Positions 35,355 to 48,178 of a stretch of 64,000 nucleotides of DNA are shown in pieces. Under the pieces are notes generated by a model. It made no database searches. It saw only the letters and a program-made list of their open reading frames with translations, and had not been told where the DNA came from. The DNA is from Duganella phyllosphaerae. Its GTDB lineage: Bacteria; Pseudomonadota; Gammaproteobacteria; Burkholderiales; Burkholderiaceae_D. Numbering within the stretch: position 1 is the first letter of the stretch; each line of letters opens with the position of its first letter. The stretch is from the NCBI RefSeq assembly GCF_001758785.1, contig NZ_LROM01000072.1:62001-126000 (forward strand), written 5' to 3'. A program made the position numbers and the translations under genes.

Positions 35355-36317
35355 TTATGGCCGCGCTGGTTTGACCAGCGGCAGCTCTTTTTGCGCCATC
35401 GTTTGCGACTTCACGACCTGCATCGCAGTGGCGATCAAGCCGCTGATGTCGCCCAGGTTGGCCGGGACGATGATCGAGTTGTTGGTCTTGGCCAGCTTGC
35501 CGAACGCTTCCACGTACTGCTCGGCCACCTTCAGGTTGACGGCGTCTTCGCCGCCCGGTTCGCGGATCGCGGCGCCCACCTGGCGCAGCGCATTGGCGCT
35601 CGCTTCGGCCAGCGCCACCACGGCTGCCGCCTCGCCCTGGGCGCGGTTGATGGCGGCCTGCTTGTCGCCTTCGGAACGGGCGATCTGCGCTTCGCGTTCG
35701 CCGTTGGCGATGTTGATCTGCTCCTGCTTGCGGCCTTCCGAGGCAGCGATCAGCGCGCGCTTTTCGCGCTCGGCGGTAATCTGCGCTTGCATCGCGTGCA
35801 GGATCTCTTTTGGCGGCGTCAAGTCCTTGATCTCGTAGCGCAACACCTTCACGCCCCAGTTGGACGCCGATTCGTCGATGGCGTTGACGATGGTGGTGTT
35901 GATATGGTCGCGCTCTTCAAACGTTTTGTCGAGTTCCATGCGGCCGATCACCGAGCGCAGGGTGGTTTGCGCCAGCTGCGTGATGGCGGCGATGTAGTTG
36001 GACGAGCCGTACGAGGCGCGCATGGCGTCGGTCACCTGGAAGTACAGGATGCCGTCCACTTGCAGCTGCGTGTTGTCGCGCGTGATGCAGACCTGCGGCG
36101 GCACGTCGAGCGGGATCTCTTTCAATACGTGCTTGTAGGCGATGCGGTCGACGAACGGGATCACGATATTGAGGCCCGGTCCCAGCGTCGCATGGTATTT
36201 GCCAAGCCGCTCCACCACCCACGCGTGCTGCTGCGGCACTACGTTGATGGTCTTGAATACAAACACCAGCGCCAATATAAACAGCACCAGGGTCACATTG
36301 CCGAAACTGATATCCAT
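35355..36317 (-). CDS. qmcA: SPFH/band 7 protein (paraslipin, QmcA-like)
   Basis: A 320-residue protein with one N-terminal membrane helix (VTLVLFILALVFVFKTINVV), the SPFH domain (QQHAWVVERLGKYHATLGPGLN; IPLDVPPQVCITRDN) and a long C-terminal coiled coil rich in Ala/Glu/Arg. Paraslipins form membrane microdomain scaffolds and usually pair with NfeD proteins, as here (NfeD gene 25 bp upstream). In E. coli QmcA is a suppressor of FtsH/HtpX loss, consistent with a link to membrane protein quality control. Confidence 0.93.
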   Translation of the reverse strand: MDISFGNVTLVLFILALVFVFKTINVVPQQHAWVVERLGKYHATLGPGLNIVIPFVDRIAYKHVLKEIPLDVPPQVCITRDNTQLQVDGILYFQVTDAMRASYGSSNYIAAITQLAQTTLRSVIGRMELDKTFEERDHINTTIVNAIDESASNWGVKVLRYEIKDLTPPKEILHAMQAQITAEREKRALIAASEGRKQEQINIANGEREAQIARSEGDKQAAINRAQGEAAAVVALAEASANALRQVGAAIREPGGEDAVNLKVAEQYVEAFGKLAKTNNSIIVPANLGDISGLIATAMQVVKSQTMAQKELPLVKPARP

Positions 36318-36342
36318 TACGTCTCCTTCGTTTGAAATTAAT

Positions 36343-36786
36343 TTACGCTGTCACGATCAAGCGGCTGCCGCGCACTTCGCGGATGATGTACTTGCCAGGT
36401 GCGGGCGCATGGGTAGCCGTTGCCGCAGCCGCAGCGCGGTCGAGCTCCACGTCCCACAGCGCGCCGCGATACATCACGCGGGCCACGCCATCCTGCCAGG
36501 CCGGCACGATGATGGCCTGGCCGATGTCGAGGTTGACATTGGGATCGCGCTCGGCGTCGGTGCGCGACCCCATCTTGCCGAAACGGCTGCGGCGCAGGCC
36601 GATGGTGGCGGCCACGCCAACGATGGCGGCCAGCATGGTCTGGATCGGCAGCGCCAGCCCGATGGCAGCAGCCAGCGCGCCAAACGCCAGGCCCACGGCG
36701 ATCATCAAGAGGTAAAAGGTCCCGATGAACAGTTCGACGGTTACCGCGACGCCGGCGGCGATCAGCCAGAAACTCCAGTCAGCCAT
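36343..36786 (-). CDS. NfeD-family membrane protein
   Basis: A 147-residue protein with two to three N-terminal membrane helices (WSFWLIAAGVAVTVELFIG; TFYLLMIAVGLAFGALAAAIG) and a C-terminal OB-fold domain (GQAIIVPAWQDGVARVMYRGA). This is the short NfeD1b-type partner of SPFH proteins, without the ClpP-like protease domain. First gene of the four-gene run that ends at 34435. Confidence 0.9.
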   Translation of the reverse strand: MADWSFWLIAAGVAVTVELFIGTFYLLMIAVGLAFGALAAAIGLALPIQTMLAAIVGVAATIGLRRSRFGKMGSRTDAERDPNVNLDIGQAIIVPAWQDGVARVMYRGALWDVELDRAAAAATATHAPAPGKYIIREVRGSRLIVTA

Positions 36787-36823
36787 GATGTCTCCTCGTG
36801 TGGTTAGCTGTTTTTAAATACAA

Positions 36824-36858
36824 AGACCCCCGGAGCCCAATATGGGCCACGAGGGTCT
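36824..36858 (-). terminator. Hairpin terminator downstream of ppsA
   Basis: AGACCC (36824-36829) pairs with GGGTCT (36853-36858), and an inner GCCC/GGGC stem encloses AATAT. On the minus strand it is followed by a T-rich tract (TTTGTATTT). It lies about 100 bases after the ppsA stop and before the NfeD gene. Confidence 0.65.
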
Positions 36859-36954
36859 CGGATGCAAGAGCGGTTTGTGTGGAGTAAAAAGCTACTAAAT
36901 TCATTAACTCCAGTCTAAACCATTTTTGTCTTGCGTCAACTCTTAGTTGCTACA

Positions 36955-39387
36955 TTATTTAGGCTGCAGGCTCGCCAGCTTTTGCCAGGTGTCGATCACC
37001 GAGTCCGGGTTCAACGACATCGATTCGATGCCCTGCTCCATCAGCCACACGGCGAAGTCCGGGTGGTCGGAAGGACCCTGGCCGCAGATGCCGATGTACT
37101 TGCCCTTTTCGCGGCACGCCTTGATGGCCAGCGACAGCAAGGCCTTGACGGCCGGATCGCGCTCGTCGAAATCGGCTGCCAAGAGCGCCATGCCCGAATC
37201 GCGGTCCAGGCCCAGGGTCAGCTGGGTCAGGTCGTTGGAACCGATCGAGAAGCCGTCGAAGAACTCGAGGAACTGGTCGGCCAGGATCGCGTTCGATGGC
37301 ACTTCGCACATCATGATCAGGCGCAGGTCGTTTTCGCCGCGTACCAGGCCGTTCTTGGCCAGCAGGTTCACGACCTTCTCGGCCTGGCCCAGGGTGCGCA
37401 CGAACGGCACCATGATCTCGACGTTGGTCAGGCCCATGTCGTTACGCACGCGCTTCATGGCCAGGCATTCCATCTCGAAGGCGCCGGCAAAATCTTCGGC
37501 CAGGTAGCGCGCAGCGCCACGGAAGCCCAGCATCGGGTTTTCTTCGTCCGGCTCGTAGCGCGAACCGCCGATCAGCTTCTTGTACTCGTTGGACTTGAAG
37601 TCCGACATGCGCACAATGACTTTTTTCGGCCAGAAGGCAGCAGCGATGGTGGCGATACCTTCGGCCAGCTTGTCCACGTAGAAGGCTTTCGGCGAAGCGT
37701 GGCCGCGCGCGACCGACTCCACCGCTTTTTTCAGGTCGGCGTCGATGTTCGGGTATTCCAGGATCGCTTTCGGGTGCACACCAATATTGTTATTGATGAT
37801 GAACTCGAGGCGGGCCAGGCCCACGCCGGCATTCGGCACCGACTGGAAATCGAACGCCAACTGCGGGTTACCGACGTTGAGCATGATCTTGGTTGGCAGT
37901 TTCGGCAGTTCGCCGCGCTGCACTTCCGAGATTTCGGTTTCCAGCAGGCCGTCGTAGATCTTGCCTTCGTCGCCCTCGGCGCACGAGACGGTCACAAACG
38001 TGCCGTCCTTGAGCACTTCGGTGGCGTCGCCGCAACCGACGACTGCCGGCACGCCCAGCTCGCGCGCGATGATCGCCGCGTGGCAGGTACGGCCGCCACG
38101 GTTGGTGACAATCGCCGAGGCGCGCTTCATGACCGGTTCCCAGTTCGGGTCGGTCATGTCGGCCACCAGCACGTCGCCAGGCTGCACGCGTTCCATTTCC
38201 GACGGGTCGGTAATCACGCGCACCGGGCCGGCGCCGATCTTCTGGCCGATGGCGCGGCCGGACGTCAGCACGGTGCCGGTCGATTTCAGCTTGAAGCGCT
38301 GCTGCACGTCGGTCGCTTTCTGCTGCGATTTGACGGTTTCAGGACGCGCCTGCAGGATGTACAGCTTGCCGTCGCGGCCATCCTTGCCCCACTCGATGTC
38401 CATCGGACGGCCGTAGTGGTTTTCGATGATGACAGCGTACTTGGCCAGCTCCACCACCTCGGTGTCGTTGAGCGAGTAGCGGTTGCGCAGTTCCACCGGC
38501 ACGTCCACGGTTTTCACCGAGCGGCCAGCCTTGGCTTCGTTGGTGAATTCCATCTTGATCAGCTTGGAGCCGATGTTGCGGCGGATGACAGGCGATTTGC
38601 CTTTTTCCAGCATCGGCTTGTGCACGTAGAATTCGTCCGGGTTGACGGCGCCCTGCACCACGGTCTCGCCCAGGCCATAGCTCGAGGTGACGAACACCAC
38701 GTCCTTGAAGCCCGATTCGGTATCGATGGTAAACATCACGCCGGCGGCGCCCAGGTCGGAACGGACCATGCGCTGCACGCCGGCCGACAACGCCACTTCG
38801 GCGTGGGTAAAGCCCTTGTGCACGCGGTACGAAATGGCGCGGTCGTTGTACAGCGACGCGAACACGTGCTTCATCGCTTCGAGCACGTTGTCGATGCCGA
38901 CCACGTTCAGGAACGACTCCTGCTGACCGGCGAACGACGCATCAGGCAAGTCTTCGGCAGTGGCCGACGAACGCACGGCAAACGACATTTCGGTGGTGGA
39001 GTCGGCGACCAGGCGCTCGTAGAAGGCCGTGATATCGGCCTGCAGGCGTGGCTGGAACGGAGTTTCGATGATCCAGCCACGAATCTCGGAGCCCGCTTGC
39101 GCCAGCGCGCGCACGTCGTCGATGTTCAGGTCGGCCAGGCGGTCGGCGATGCGGTCTGCCAGCGGCTTGCCGCCGTCGACGCTGTGGGTGAGGAAGTCGC
39201 GGAATGCCTGCGCCGTGGTGGCAAAGCCGCCAGGCACACGCACGCCGGCGCCAGCGAGCTGGCTGATCATTTCGCCCAGGGACGCGTTTTTGCCACCGAC
39301 CGACTCAACGTCGGTCATGCGCAAATTTTCAAACGATGCGACGTAAACCGCTTCGCCAGCCTGCTCCTTCAATGCTGCGTTAGACAT
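36955..39387 (-). CDS. ppsA: Phosphoenolpyruvate synthase
   Basis: An 810-residue PEP synthase, converting pyruvate and ATP to PEP, AMP and phosphate for gluconeogenesis. Domains in order: N-terminal ATP-grasp ([33 protein letters not shown]), the phosphohistidine swivelling domain with [15 protein letters not shown], and the C-terminal PEP/pyruvate TIM barrel ([36 protein letters not shown]). I chose ATG 39387 because AAAAAGG lies eight bases upstream; a GTG three codons earlier is possible. Its regulator ppsR is divergently transcribed 167 bp away. Confidence 0.97.
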   Translation of the reverse strand: MSNAALKEQAGEAVYVASFENLRMTDVESVGGKNASLGEMISQLAGAGVRVPGGFATTAQAFRDFLTHSVDGGKPLADRIADRLADLNIDDVRALAQAGSEIRGWIIETPFQPRLQADITAFYERLVADSTTEMSFAVRSSATAEDLPDASFAGQQESFLNVVGIDNVLEAMKHVFASLYNDRAISYRVHKGFTHAEVALSAGVQRMVRSDLGAAGVMFTIDTESGFKDVVFVTSSYGLGETVVQGAVNPDEFYVHKPMLEKGKSPVIRRNIGSKLIKMEFTNEAKAGRSVKTVDVPVELRNRYSLNDTEVVELAKYAVIIENHYGRPMDIEWGKDGRDGKLYILQARPETVKSQQKATDVQQRFKLKSTGTVLTSGRAIGQKIGAGPVRVITDPSEMERVQPGDVLVADMTDPNWEPVMKRASAIVTNRGGRTCHAAIIARELGVPAVVGCGDATEVLKDGTFVTVSCAEGDEGKIYDGLLETEISEVQRGELPKLPTKIMLNVGNPQLAFDFQSVPNAGVGLARLEFIINNNIGVHPKAILEYPNIDADLKKAVESVARGHASPKAFYVDKLAEGIATIAAAFWPKKVIVRMSDFKSNEYKKLIGGSRYEPDEENPMLGFRGAARYLAEDFAGAFEMECLAMKRVRNDMGLTNVEIMVPFVRTLGQAEKVVNLLAKNGLVRGENDLRLIMMCEVPSNAILADQFLEFFDGFSIGSNDLTQLTLGLDRDSGMALLAADFDERDPAVKALLSLAIKACREKGKYIGICGQGPSDHPDFAVWLMEQGIESMSLNPDSVIDTWQKLASLQPK

Positions 39388-39554
39388 AAAAAACACCTTT
39401 TTGATGATAGAAATCTTTCAGCCGGGTGCAGACGTCTCCGTTTTGCTTGTTCTTGTTATTCTGGTCGTCGTGCACCACAATCATGCTATTGGCAACCATT
39501 CTACAGCCTGTAACGATAATTGACGATTCCCAAACAAGACAGGCATACAAAACC
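39388..39554. promoter_or_regulatory. Divergent ppsA/ppsR promoter region
   Basis: This 167-bp AT-richer spacer must carry the promoters of both genes. A TTGTTCTTG-type stretch and several TATT-like boxes are present, but I could not assign a clear -35/-10 pair. Confidence 0.4.
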
Positions 39555-40403
39555 ATGACACAAGAACAACGCTCAACTTTCCCTACAGCATCACGCACGG
39601 TGTTCTTCGTTTCCGACGGCACCGGCATCACGGCGGAAACCTTTGGTCACTCGGTGCTTACCCAGTTCGAGCTGCGCTTCCGCCAGATCCGCCTGCCCTT
39701 CATCGACACGCTCGACAAGGCCCACGACGCCGCCCGTAAAATCAACGAGGCGTTCGTGACCGACGGCCAGCGCCCGATCATTTTTTCCACGCTGGTGCAA
39801 ACCGAGTTGTCGGACGTGATCAGCCGCTGCAAGGGCATGTATATGGACTTGTTCCAGACCTTCGTGGCGCCGCTCGAGCAAGAATTGAATGTCAAGTCGA
39901 CCCACACCATCGGCCGCTCGCACAATATCGTCGACAGCGAGGAATACAAGAATCGCATCGAGGCGATCAACTTCTCGCTGGCGCACGACGACGGCCAGTC
40001 GCACAAGAACCTCGCTTCGGCCGACATCATCCTGGTCGGCGTGTCGCGCTCGGGCAAAACGCCAACGAGCTTGTACCTGGCCATGCAGTACGGCATCAAG
40101 GCGGCCAATTACCCGCTGATTCCCGACGACTTCGAGCGCGGTCGCCTGCCGTCGTCGCTGTACGAATTCAAGTCGAAGATTTTCGGCCTGACCATCACGC
40201 CGGAGCGCCTGACCGAGATCCGCAACGAACGCCGCGCCGGCAGCAAGTACGCGTCGATCGAGAACTGCCGCTACGAGGTCAACGAAGCGGAATCCATGAT
40301 GAAGCGCGAGGGGATCCGCTGGCTGTCGTCCACCACCAAGTCGATCGAGGAGATTTCCACGACGATTTTGCAGGAGATCAAGCCCGACCGGCGCGATTAT
40401 TGA
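39555..40403 (+). CDS. ppsR: PEP synthase regulatory kinase/pyrophosphorylase
   Basis: A 282-residue DUF299 (PSRP) protein. It switches PEP synthase off and on by ADP-dependent phosphorylation and phosphate-dependent dephosphorylation of an active-site threonine. [22 protein letters not shown] opens the protein; [15 protein letters not shown] is the P-loop; [16 protein letters not shown]-like sequence follows. ATG 39555 matches the family N terminus. It is divergent from its target ppsA. Confidence 0.96.
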   Translation: MTQEQRSTFPTASRTVFFVSDGTGITAETFGHSVLTQFELRFRQIRLPFIDTLDKAHDAARKINEAFVTDGQRPIIFSTLVQTELSDVISRCKGMYMDLFQTFVAPLEQELNVKSTHTIGRSHNIVDSEEYKNRIEAINFSLAHDDGQSHKNLASADIILVGVSRSGKTPTSLYLAMQYGIKAANYPLIPDDFERGRLPSSLYEFKSKIFGLTITPERLTEIRNERRAGSKYASIENCRYEVNEAESMMKREGIRWLSSTTKSIEEISTTILQEIKPDRRDY

Positions 40404-40439
40404 ACCCGCACGGCCTACCGGGGTCGCGGGCTGGGCTCC

Positions 40440-42854
<2,415 letters not shown>

Positions 42855-42976
42855 CTCGCGCTCCTCGTCTGGCGTCCCCTCAACACGGAGGACCGAGGTC
42901 GAGTTTGCGATTCTGAGGCTGACGCCGCTTGATGTCGGTCAAGCGCGGGGAGAACAGGAATTCCCGGGGAAAACGA

Positions 42977-44170
42977 CTAGAAAAAATGGCGCCAGTCGGA
43001 GAGCCAGTCGGGAAATTCTTCGACCGGCATGGGCTTGGCGATGTAATAGCCCTGGGCATACGTGCAGCCCAGTCCCTGCAGGAAATCCCAGTCCTGCTTG
43101 GTCTCAACGCCCACCGCCACCGAGCGCCGTTCCAGGCTGCGCGCCAGGCCCAGGCACGAGCGCAGCACGGTGGCAATGGCCGGCTTGCGGAACGCGCCAT
43201 CGACAAAGCTGCGATCGATTTTCAGCTCCGAGAACGGCACCCGCGCCAGCAGTTGCAGGTTGATCAGGCCGGTGCCGTAATCGTCGATGGCCAGGCCAAA
43301 ACCCTTCATGCGCAGCCGTAGCAGCCGTTCCAGGAAGTGCGGCGTGGTGGTGAGCACCGCTTTTTCCGTCATCTCGAAGGTGAGATAGTCGGGCATGATG
43401 CGGTGGCGCTCCAGGCAGGCGTCGATCTGCTCCATGAACTGCGGGTGCGCCAGCGTGCTGGGATCGACGTTGACCGAGAACGAAATCGGGATGCCGTCGT
43501 CGTGCAGGCGGCGACAGGCCTGCACCGATTTTTCGATCAGCGCCCAGTCCAGAAAATCGATGCGGTGGTTTTCCACCAGCGCCGGCATGAACGACGCAGG
43601 GCCGAGAATGCCGTAGCGCGAATGGCGCCAGCGCGCGAACATCTCCAGCCCTTTCACACGCCCGGTTTCGAGTTCGATCTTGGGCTGGAAGTGCGGCGCG
43701 AACTCGTTGTTGTTCAAGCCGTGCCCCACCTCCGCGAACGACAGCGTGGGCGTACGCGCAGGCCGCACTTCTGGCGGTTTCAGATGGCTGGCGATTACGG
43801 CCTCGAGGCGGCCGGCGATCAGCGGCTTGGTCATCACGCCCAGCACATTGAGGCCGAAGGCGTCGGCCATCGACTCGATCGAGAACAGCACGGAATTGGT
43901 TTGCGAACCGAAGATGATCAGGCCGGAGCGGCTTTGCAGGTCGCCCATGCGGCGGATGACTTCCAGCGCGTCGGTACCAGGCACCTGCAAGTCGAGGATG
44001 ATGACATTGACGGCCGGCTGGTGGCGCAGGCCCAGGCAGCGCAGCGCGGTGTCGCCGTCGGCCGCCTCGGTGATCTGGACCGCGCCCAGGCGCTGCAGGA
44101 TATCGACCAGCACACGGCGCTGCGCGTCGTCTCCTTCAGCGACCAGAAAATGCAACTGCCCGATATCCAT
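42977..44170 (-). CDS. Response-regulator-like protein with EAL phosphodiesterase domain
   Basis: A 397-residue protein with an N-terminal receiver domain (phospho-acceptor Asp60 in VIILDLQVPG, Lys115 in MTKP) and a C-terminal EAL domain from about 155. The EAL signature itself reads EMF (Glu176), but other metal and catalytic residues look present: NVDPST, FEMTEKAV, IDDYGTG, LKIDRSF, VGVETKQD and QGYYIAKP. It is therefore probably an active cyclic-di-GMP phosphodiesterase controlled by phosphorylation. No histidine kinase gene is adjacent. Confidence 0.9.
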   Translation of the reverse strand: MDIGQLHFLVAEGDDAQRRVLVDILQRLGAVQITEAADGDTALRCLGLRHQPAVNVIILDLQVPGTDALEVIRRMGDLQSRSGLIIFGSQTNSVLFSIESMADAFGLNVLGVMTKPLIAGRLEAVIASHLKPPEVRPARTPTLSFAEVGHGLNNNEFAPHFQPKIELETGRVKGLEMFARWRHSRYGILGPASFMPALVENHRIDFLDWALIEKSVQACRRLHDDGIPISFSVNVDPSTLAHPQFMEQIDACLERHRIMPDYLTFEMTEKAVLTTTPHFLERLLRLRMKGFGLAIDDYGTGLINLQLLARVPFSELKIDRSFVDGAFRKPAIATVLRSCLGLARSLERRSVAVGVETKQDWDFLQGLGCTYAQGYYIAKPMPVEEFPDWLSDWRHFF

Positions 44171-44191
44171 AACTGCTCCGGTGGAAACTGC

Positions 44192-44977
44192 CTAGCCCTG
44201 ATTCTGCCTGAGTTGTTCGAAAAAGCATACTGCTGCGCAAGCGGCGACGTTGAGCGACTCCACCTGGCCCGCGTGGGGAATCACGACCTGGTGGGAAGCG
44301 AGCGCCAGCAGGTCGTGCGCCACGCCCTGCCCTTCGTGGCCGAACAGCCACGCCACCGGCTGGCGCAGGTTCACATCATACAGGCGCTGCGTGGCGTAGC
44401 CGCTGGTGGCCAGCGACAGCACCTGCGAATTCGACACCAGCGCTGGCAGATCGACATTCTCGAAGATATCAAGCACGAAGTGGGCGCCCATGGCCGCGCG
44501 CAGCACCTTGGGCGACCAGCAGAACGCAGTGCCGGCGCTGCAGTACACTTGCGTAATGCCAGCCGCTGCCGCGCTGCGCAGGATCGAGCCGACGTTGCCG
44601 GGGTCCTGCACGCCGTCGAGCAGCACCGCCGAGACCTTGAGCGGCTCGGTCACAACGCGTTCCGGCGTGGGGATCAAGAACATCACGCCCACGCCGTGCT
44701 CCACCTGGCTAATCGCGTTGTACAGCGCATCGGGCAAGGCCAGTACGTGCGCGTGTTGCGCCTGCAGCGCGCCGACGATCTCCATCACTTCCCGGTTGTG
44801 CAGCGCGGTTTCGCCGACGATGCACTGCTCGGGCGCGCCGCGCAGTTGCAGGTACGACTGGCACAGGTGCACGCCGTCGAGCAGGGTGCGGCCCGACTTG
44901 CGGCGCGCCTGGGCGCTGCCGGCCAGTTTGACCAGGTCCTTGTACTGCGCATTGTCGCGCGAGGTGATGGTCTTCAT
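44192..44977 (-). CDS. TrmH/SpoU-family RNA 2'-O-methyltransferase
   Basis: A 261-residue SPOUT methyltransferase. The N-terminal substrate-binding domain starts [18 protein letters not shown]; the SpoU domain has [22 protein letters not shown] (motif 1), WLFGHEGQG (motif 2) and [22 protein letters not shown] (motif 3), which form the AdoMet knot. It methylates a ribose in rRNA or tRNA; the exact target is unknown. Four-base ATGA overlap with rnhB. Confidence 0.92.
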   Translation of the reverse strand: MKTITSRDNAQYKDLVKLAGSAQARRKSGRTLLDGVHLCQSYLQLRGAPEQCIVGETALHNREVMEIVGALQAQHAHVLALPDALYNAISQVEHGVGVMFLIPTPERVVTEPLKVSAVLLDGVQDPGNVGSILRSAAAAGITQVYCSAGTAFCWSPKVLRAAMGAHFVLDIFENVDLPALVSNSQVLSLATSGYATQRLYDVNLRQPVAWLFGHEGQGVAHDLLALASHQVVIPHAGQVESLNVAACAAVCFFEQLRQNQG

Positions 44978-45624
44978 GCGCCCACCTCGATCTGGATGGT
45001 CACGCCGCTTTGCAGGGCCAGCACGGCGCGTACCGGTGCGAACGAGCGGCGATGCACCGGCGACGCGCCATGCTCACGCAAACGCGCCAGGTGCAGCGCG
45101 GTGCCGTAGCCCTTGTGCTGGTCGAAGCAGTAATGCGGATACTGCGCGTGCAGCTGCACCAGCGCGGCGTCGCGCGCGGTCTTGGCCAGGATCGATGCGG
45201 CCGAGATGGCATCGACCTTGTCGTCGCCGCCGATCACGGCGATCGACTGGATCCGCATGACCGGGCAGCGGTTGCCGTCGATCAGGGCCAGCGTGGGCAC
45301 AGTGGACAACGCTTCGACCGCGCGGCGCATGGCCAGCATCGACGCCTGCAAAATATTGAGCTGGTCGATCTCGTCCTCCGACGCCTGGGCAATCGCCCAC
45401 GCCAGTGCCTGCGACTTGATCACCGGGGCCAGCAGATCGCGCTTGGCTTCGGTGAGTTTTTTGGAGTCGCGCAGGCCCAGGATGGGGCGGTTCGGGTCGA
45501 GGATGACGGCGGCGGCAAACACCGGGCCGGCCAGCGGCCCACGGCCGGCTTCATCCACCCCGCAGATGATTTCGTCGGGGGAGTCGGGTATGTCGTCGAA
45601 CAGGCCGGGGGTTGGGTTTTTCAC
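44974..45624 (-). CDS. rnhB: Ribonuclease HII
   Basis: A 216-residue RNase HII, which removes ribonucleotides and RNA primers from RNA:DNA hybrids. [23 protein letters not shown] carries the first two catalytic acids, [10 protein letters not shown] the third, and [16 protein letters not shown] the fourth. Start is a GTG at 45624. It lies downstream of lpxB in the usual betaproteobacterial order, separated by a repeat element. Confidence 0.96.
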   Translation of the reverse strand: MKNPTPGLFDDIPDSPDEIICGVDEAGRGPLAGPVFAAAVILDPNRPILGLRDSKKLTEAKRDLLAPVIKSQALAWAIAQASEDEIDQLNILQASMLAMRRAVEALSTVPTLALIDGNRCPVMRIQSIAVIGGDDKVDAISAASILAKTARDAALVQLHAQYPHYCFDQHKGYGTALHLARLREHGASPVHRRSFAPVRAVLALQSGVTIQIEVGA

Positions 45625-45666
45625 GTTTTACTCTGACTGTTAATTCAATTTAATGCGTACAAATTA

Positions 45667-45741
45667 GATCCCCGGCTGCGCGGGGATGACGGAACCAGAG
45701 CCAGCGGCCTCAACGCCGTCATCCCCGCGCAGGCGGGAATC
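45667..45741. repeat. Inverted pair of the dispersed repeat between lpxB and rnhB
   Basis: Left arm 45667-45692 (GATCCCCGG-CTGCGCGGGGA type) and right arm 45716-45741 (CCGTCATCCCCGCGCAGGCG type) are inverted copies around a 23-base centre. The same sequence family occurs at 25795-25959. It could form a long hairpin in the lpx-rnhB transcript. Confidence 0.75.
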
Positions 45742-45748
45742 CAATGCG

Positions 45749-46909
45749 CTAGCCGCGGCCGATCACTTTGAGCACCGCCGCCGCACTCTCCACCGCGCTG
45801 TTGCGCAGCAGGCTGTGATGCATGTCGGTAAAACGCTGCGCCAGCCGCAGCCGGTGCGGCGCGTCGGACAGCTGCTGCCACATGGCGTCGGCCAGCGCTT
45901 GCGGGTTGGCGGCGTCCTGCAGCATCTCGGGCACGAGGAATTCGCGCGCCAGGATGTTGGGCAGCCCTACCCACGGCTGGTAGCCGAAGTGGCGCAGTAT
46001 CTGCCACTCCAGCGCCATCATTTTATAGGCAATCACCATCGGCTTCTTGAACAGCGCCACTTCCAGCGACGCCGTACCGGAGGCCACCAGCACCGCGTCG
46101 CCGGCGGCAATCGCCGTGTGCGACTGGCCGTCGAGCAGGTCGATTTCCACGTCCTGCAAGCCCGCCTGCGCCACCAGTTCCAGGAAATACCGGCGCTGGC
46201 GTTCGCCGGCCATCGGCGCGACAAATCGCAGCGAGCGGTCGCGCTGCTTGAGCAATTTGGCCGCCTGCACAAAGGCCACCGTATTGTATTTGAGCTCGGA
46301 CATGCGGCTGCCGGGCATGATGGTGACCACGTTGGCGTCCTGCGGCAAGCCGAGCTTGGCGCGCGCGCCCGCCTCGTCCGGCGCCATCGGGATCACCTCG
46401 GCCAGCGGATGGCCCACGTAAGTCACCGGCACGCCGGCCTGGCGATAGATTTCTTCCTCGAACGGGAACACCACCAGCATGTGCGAAACGGCCCTGATGA
46501 TTTTCTTGATGCGGCCACCGCGCCAGGCCCAGATCTGCGGCCCGATGTAGTGGATGGTGGGAATACCCGCCGCCTTCAACTGCTCTTCCAGCCCCAGGTT
46601 AAAACCGGGATAGTCGGCGCCGATAAAGGCCGCCGGGGGGTCGGCCAGCAACTGGTCGCGCAACTGGTTCTGGATACCCTTGATCTCGCGGTACCGTGGT
46701 ATCACGGCCAGCAGGCCGCGCACGGTCAGCTTGTCCATCGACACATGCGATTCGAAACCCTGGGCGATCATATGCTCGCCGCCGATGCCGCGAAGACGGG
46801 CGCCGGGGATGTGCGGCTTGAGGCCGGAAAGCAAACGGGCGGCCAACAGGTCGCCCGATGGTTCTCCGGCGACCATCGCCAGCGACAGATTGTCAGCGGA
46901 CGATGCCAC
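45749..46909 (-). CDS. lpxB: Lipid-A-disaccharide synthase
   Basis: A 386-residue GT19 glycosyltransferase joining UDP-diacylglucosamine and lipid X in lipid A synthesis. LAMVAGEPSGDLLAARLL is the N-terminal signature, IGPQIWAWRGGRIKKI and VTIMPGSRMSELK the internal ones. The start is a GTG at 46909 that overlaps the lpxA 3' end by 17 bases. It acts at the inner face of the cytoplasmic membrane. Confidence 0.97.
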   Translation of the reverse strand: MASSADNLSLAMVAGEPSGDLLAARLLSGLKPHIPGARLRGIGGEHMIAQGFESHVSMDKLTVRGLLAVIPRYREIKGIQNQLRDQLLADPPAAFIGADYPGFNLGLEEQLKAAGIPTIHYIGPQIWAWRGGRIKKIIRAVSHMLVVFPFEEEIYRQAGVPVTYVGHPLAEVIPMAPDEAGARAKLGLPQDANVVTIMPGSRMSELKYNTVAFVQAAKLLKQRDRSLRFVAPMAGERQRRYFLELVAQAGLQDVEIDLLDGQSHTAIAAGDAVLVASGTASLEVALFKKPMVIAYKMMALEWQILRHFGYQPWVGLPNILAREFLVPEMLQDAANPQALADAMWQQLSDAPHRLRLAQRFTDMHHSLLRNSAVESAAAVLKVIGRG

Positions 46910-47681
46910 GGGACGCCGTATCGAGGAATTCGCGCATGGCGCGGATGTGCACTGCCGCGCCCGGCGTGGCCTGCTCTTCGGCCAGCAACGCGGCCTTGGC
47001 TTCTTCCAGCGTCAGGCCCGAGCGGTACAGCAGCTTGTAAGCGGTGCGGACGCCGTTGATCTCTTCGCGCGTAAAGCCGCGGCGCTTGAGGCCTTCGATA
47101 TTGACGCCGTGCGCCTGCGCCGGGTTACCGTTCAACAGCACGAACGGCGGCACGTCCTGCGTCAGGCTGGTGCTCATGCCCACGAACGCATGGGCGCCGA
47201 TCTTGCAGAACTGGTGGACATTGGCGAAACCGCTCATGATCACCCAGTCGCCGATTTCCACGTGGCCAGCGATCTGCGCATTGTTCGAGAAGATGGTGTT
47301 GCTGCCCACCTGGCAGTCGTGCGCCAGGTGCACGTACGCCGAGATCCAGTTGTCGTTGCCCAGCGACGTGACGCCCTTGTCCTGCACCGTGCCGGTGTTG
47401 AAGGTGCAAAATTCGCGGATCGTGTTGCGGTCGCCGATGGTCAGGCGGGTGGGTTCGCCCGCCCATTTTTTATCCTGCGGCGCAGCGCCGATCGACGAGA
47501 ACTGGAACAGCTTGTTGTCACGGCCAATGGTGGTGTGGCCTTCGATCACCACGTGCGGACCGACCACGGTGCCGGCGTCGATTTGCACGTGCGGTCCGAT
47601 GACCGTGTACGCGCCGACGTCGACGCTGCTATCGAGCTGCGCTTTCGGATCGATGACTGCGGTGGCGTGGATGGTGCCCAT
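46893..47681 (-). CDS. lpxA: UDP-N-acetylglucosamine acyltransferase
   Basis: A 262-residue left-handed beta-helix acyltransferase for the first step of lipid A synthesis. Hexapeptide repeats run from MGTIHATAVIDPKAQLDSSV through HDCQVGSNTIFSNNAQIAGH, which carries the catalytic His (LAHDCQVG), and a helical C-terminal domain follows GLKRRGFTREEI. ATG 47681 matches the family start and lies two bases after the fabZ stop. Confidence 0.97.
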   Translation of the reverse strand: MGTIHATAVIDPKAQLDSSVDVGAYTVIGPHVQIDAGTVVGPHVVIEGHTTIGRDNKLFQFSSIGAAPQDKKWAGEPTRLTIGDRNTIREFCTFNTGTVQDKGVTSLGNDNWISAYVHLAHDCQVGSNTIFSNNAQIAGHVEIGDWVIMSGFANVHQFCKIGAHAFVGMSTSLTQDVPPFVLLNGNPAQAHGVNIEGLKRRGFTREEINGVRTAYKLLYRSGLTLEEAKAALLAEEQATPGAAVHIRAMREFLDTASRGIVR

Positions 47682-47683
47682 GA

Positions 47684-48178
47684 TTACTGCCCCGCAGGCT
47701 GGCTGGCGTCCGCAACGCTGCGGATGGTGCACATCAGTTCCGCTTCCACGGCCACCTGGCCATCGACCGTGCCCACGGCCTTGTATTTCCAGATGCCGCG
47801 CGCGTTGCGCAGGATTTCCACGTCCATCTTCAGCTGGTCGCCAGGACCGACCGGGCGCTTGAAGCGGGCGCCGTCGATACCGACGAAGTACACGACCGAG
47901 CTTTCGTCAGGCTTGATGCCCATGGTCTTGAACGACAGCAGCGCAGCGGTCTGCGCCATCGCTTCGATCATCAGCACGCCAGGCATGACCGGCTTGTGCG
48001 GGAAGTGGCCGTTGAAGAACTCTTCGTTGACGGTGACGTTCTTGATCGCGGTGATCGACTTGCCTTCTTCGTACGCGAGCACGCGGTCCACCAGCAGCAT
48101 CGGGTAGCGGTGCGGCAGGTAGGACTTGATTTCGCAGATGTCCATGGTCTTGGCGGTGTCAGGCTGGGTAGTGGTCAT
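47684..48178 (-). CDS. fabZ: 3-hydroxyacyl-ACP dehydratase FabZ
   Basis: A 164-residue hot-dog-fold dehydratase of fatty acid synthesis. [20 protein letters not shown] and [21 protein letters not shown] hold the catalytic His and Glu. ATG 48178 overlaps the lpxD stop (ATGA); an in-frame ATG at residue 12 is nearer the usual E. coli start and cannot be excluded. Balances hydroxyacyl-ACP use between phospholipid and lipid A. Confidence 0.97.
   Translation of the reverse strand: MTTTQPDTAKTMDICEIKSYLPHRYPMLLVDRVLAYEEGKSITAIKNVTVNEEFFNGHFPHKPVMPGVLMIEAMAQTAALLSFKTMGIKPDESSVVYFVGIDGARFKRPVGPGDQLKMDVEILRNARGIWKYKAVGTVDGQVAVEAELMCTIRSVADASQPAGQ

Noticed and set aside
36931-39513. 860-codon open frame antisense to ppsA
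   Set aside because: Shadow of the ppsA codon bias; no RBS and no domain.
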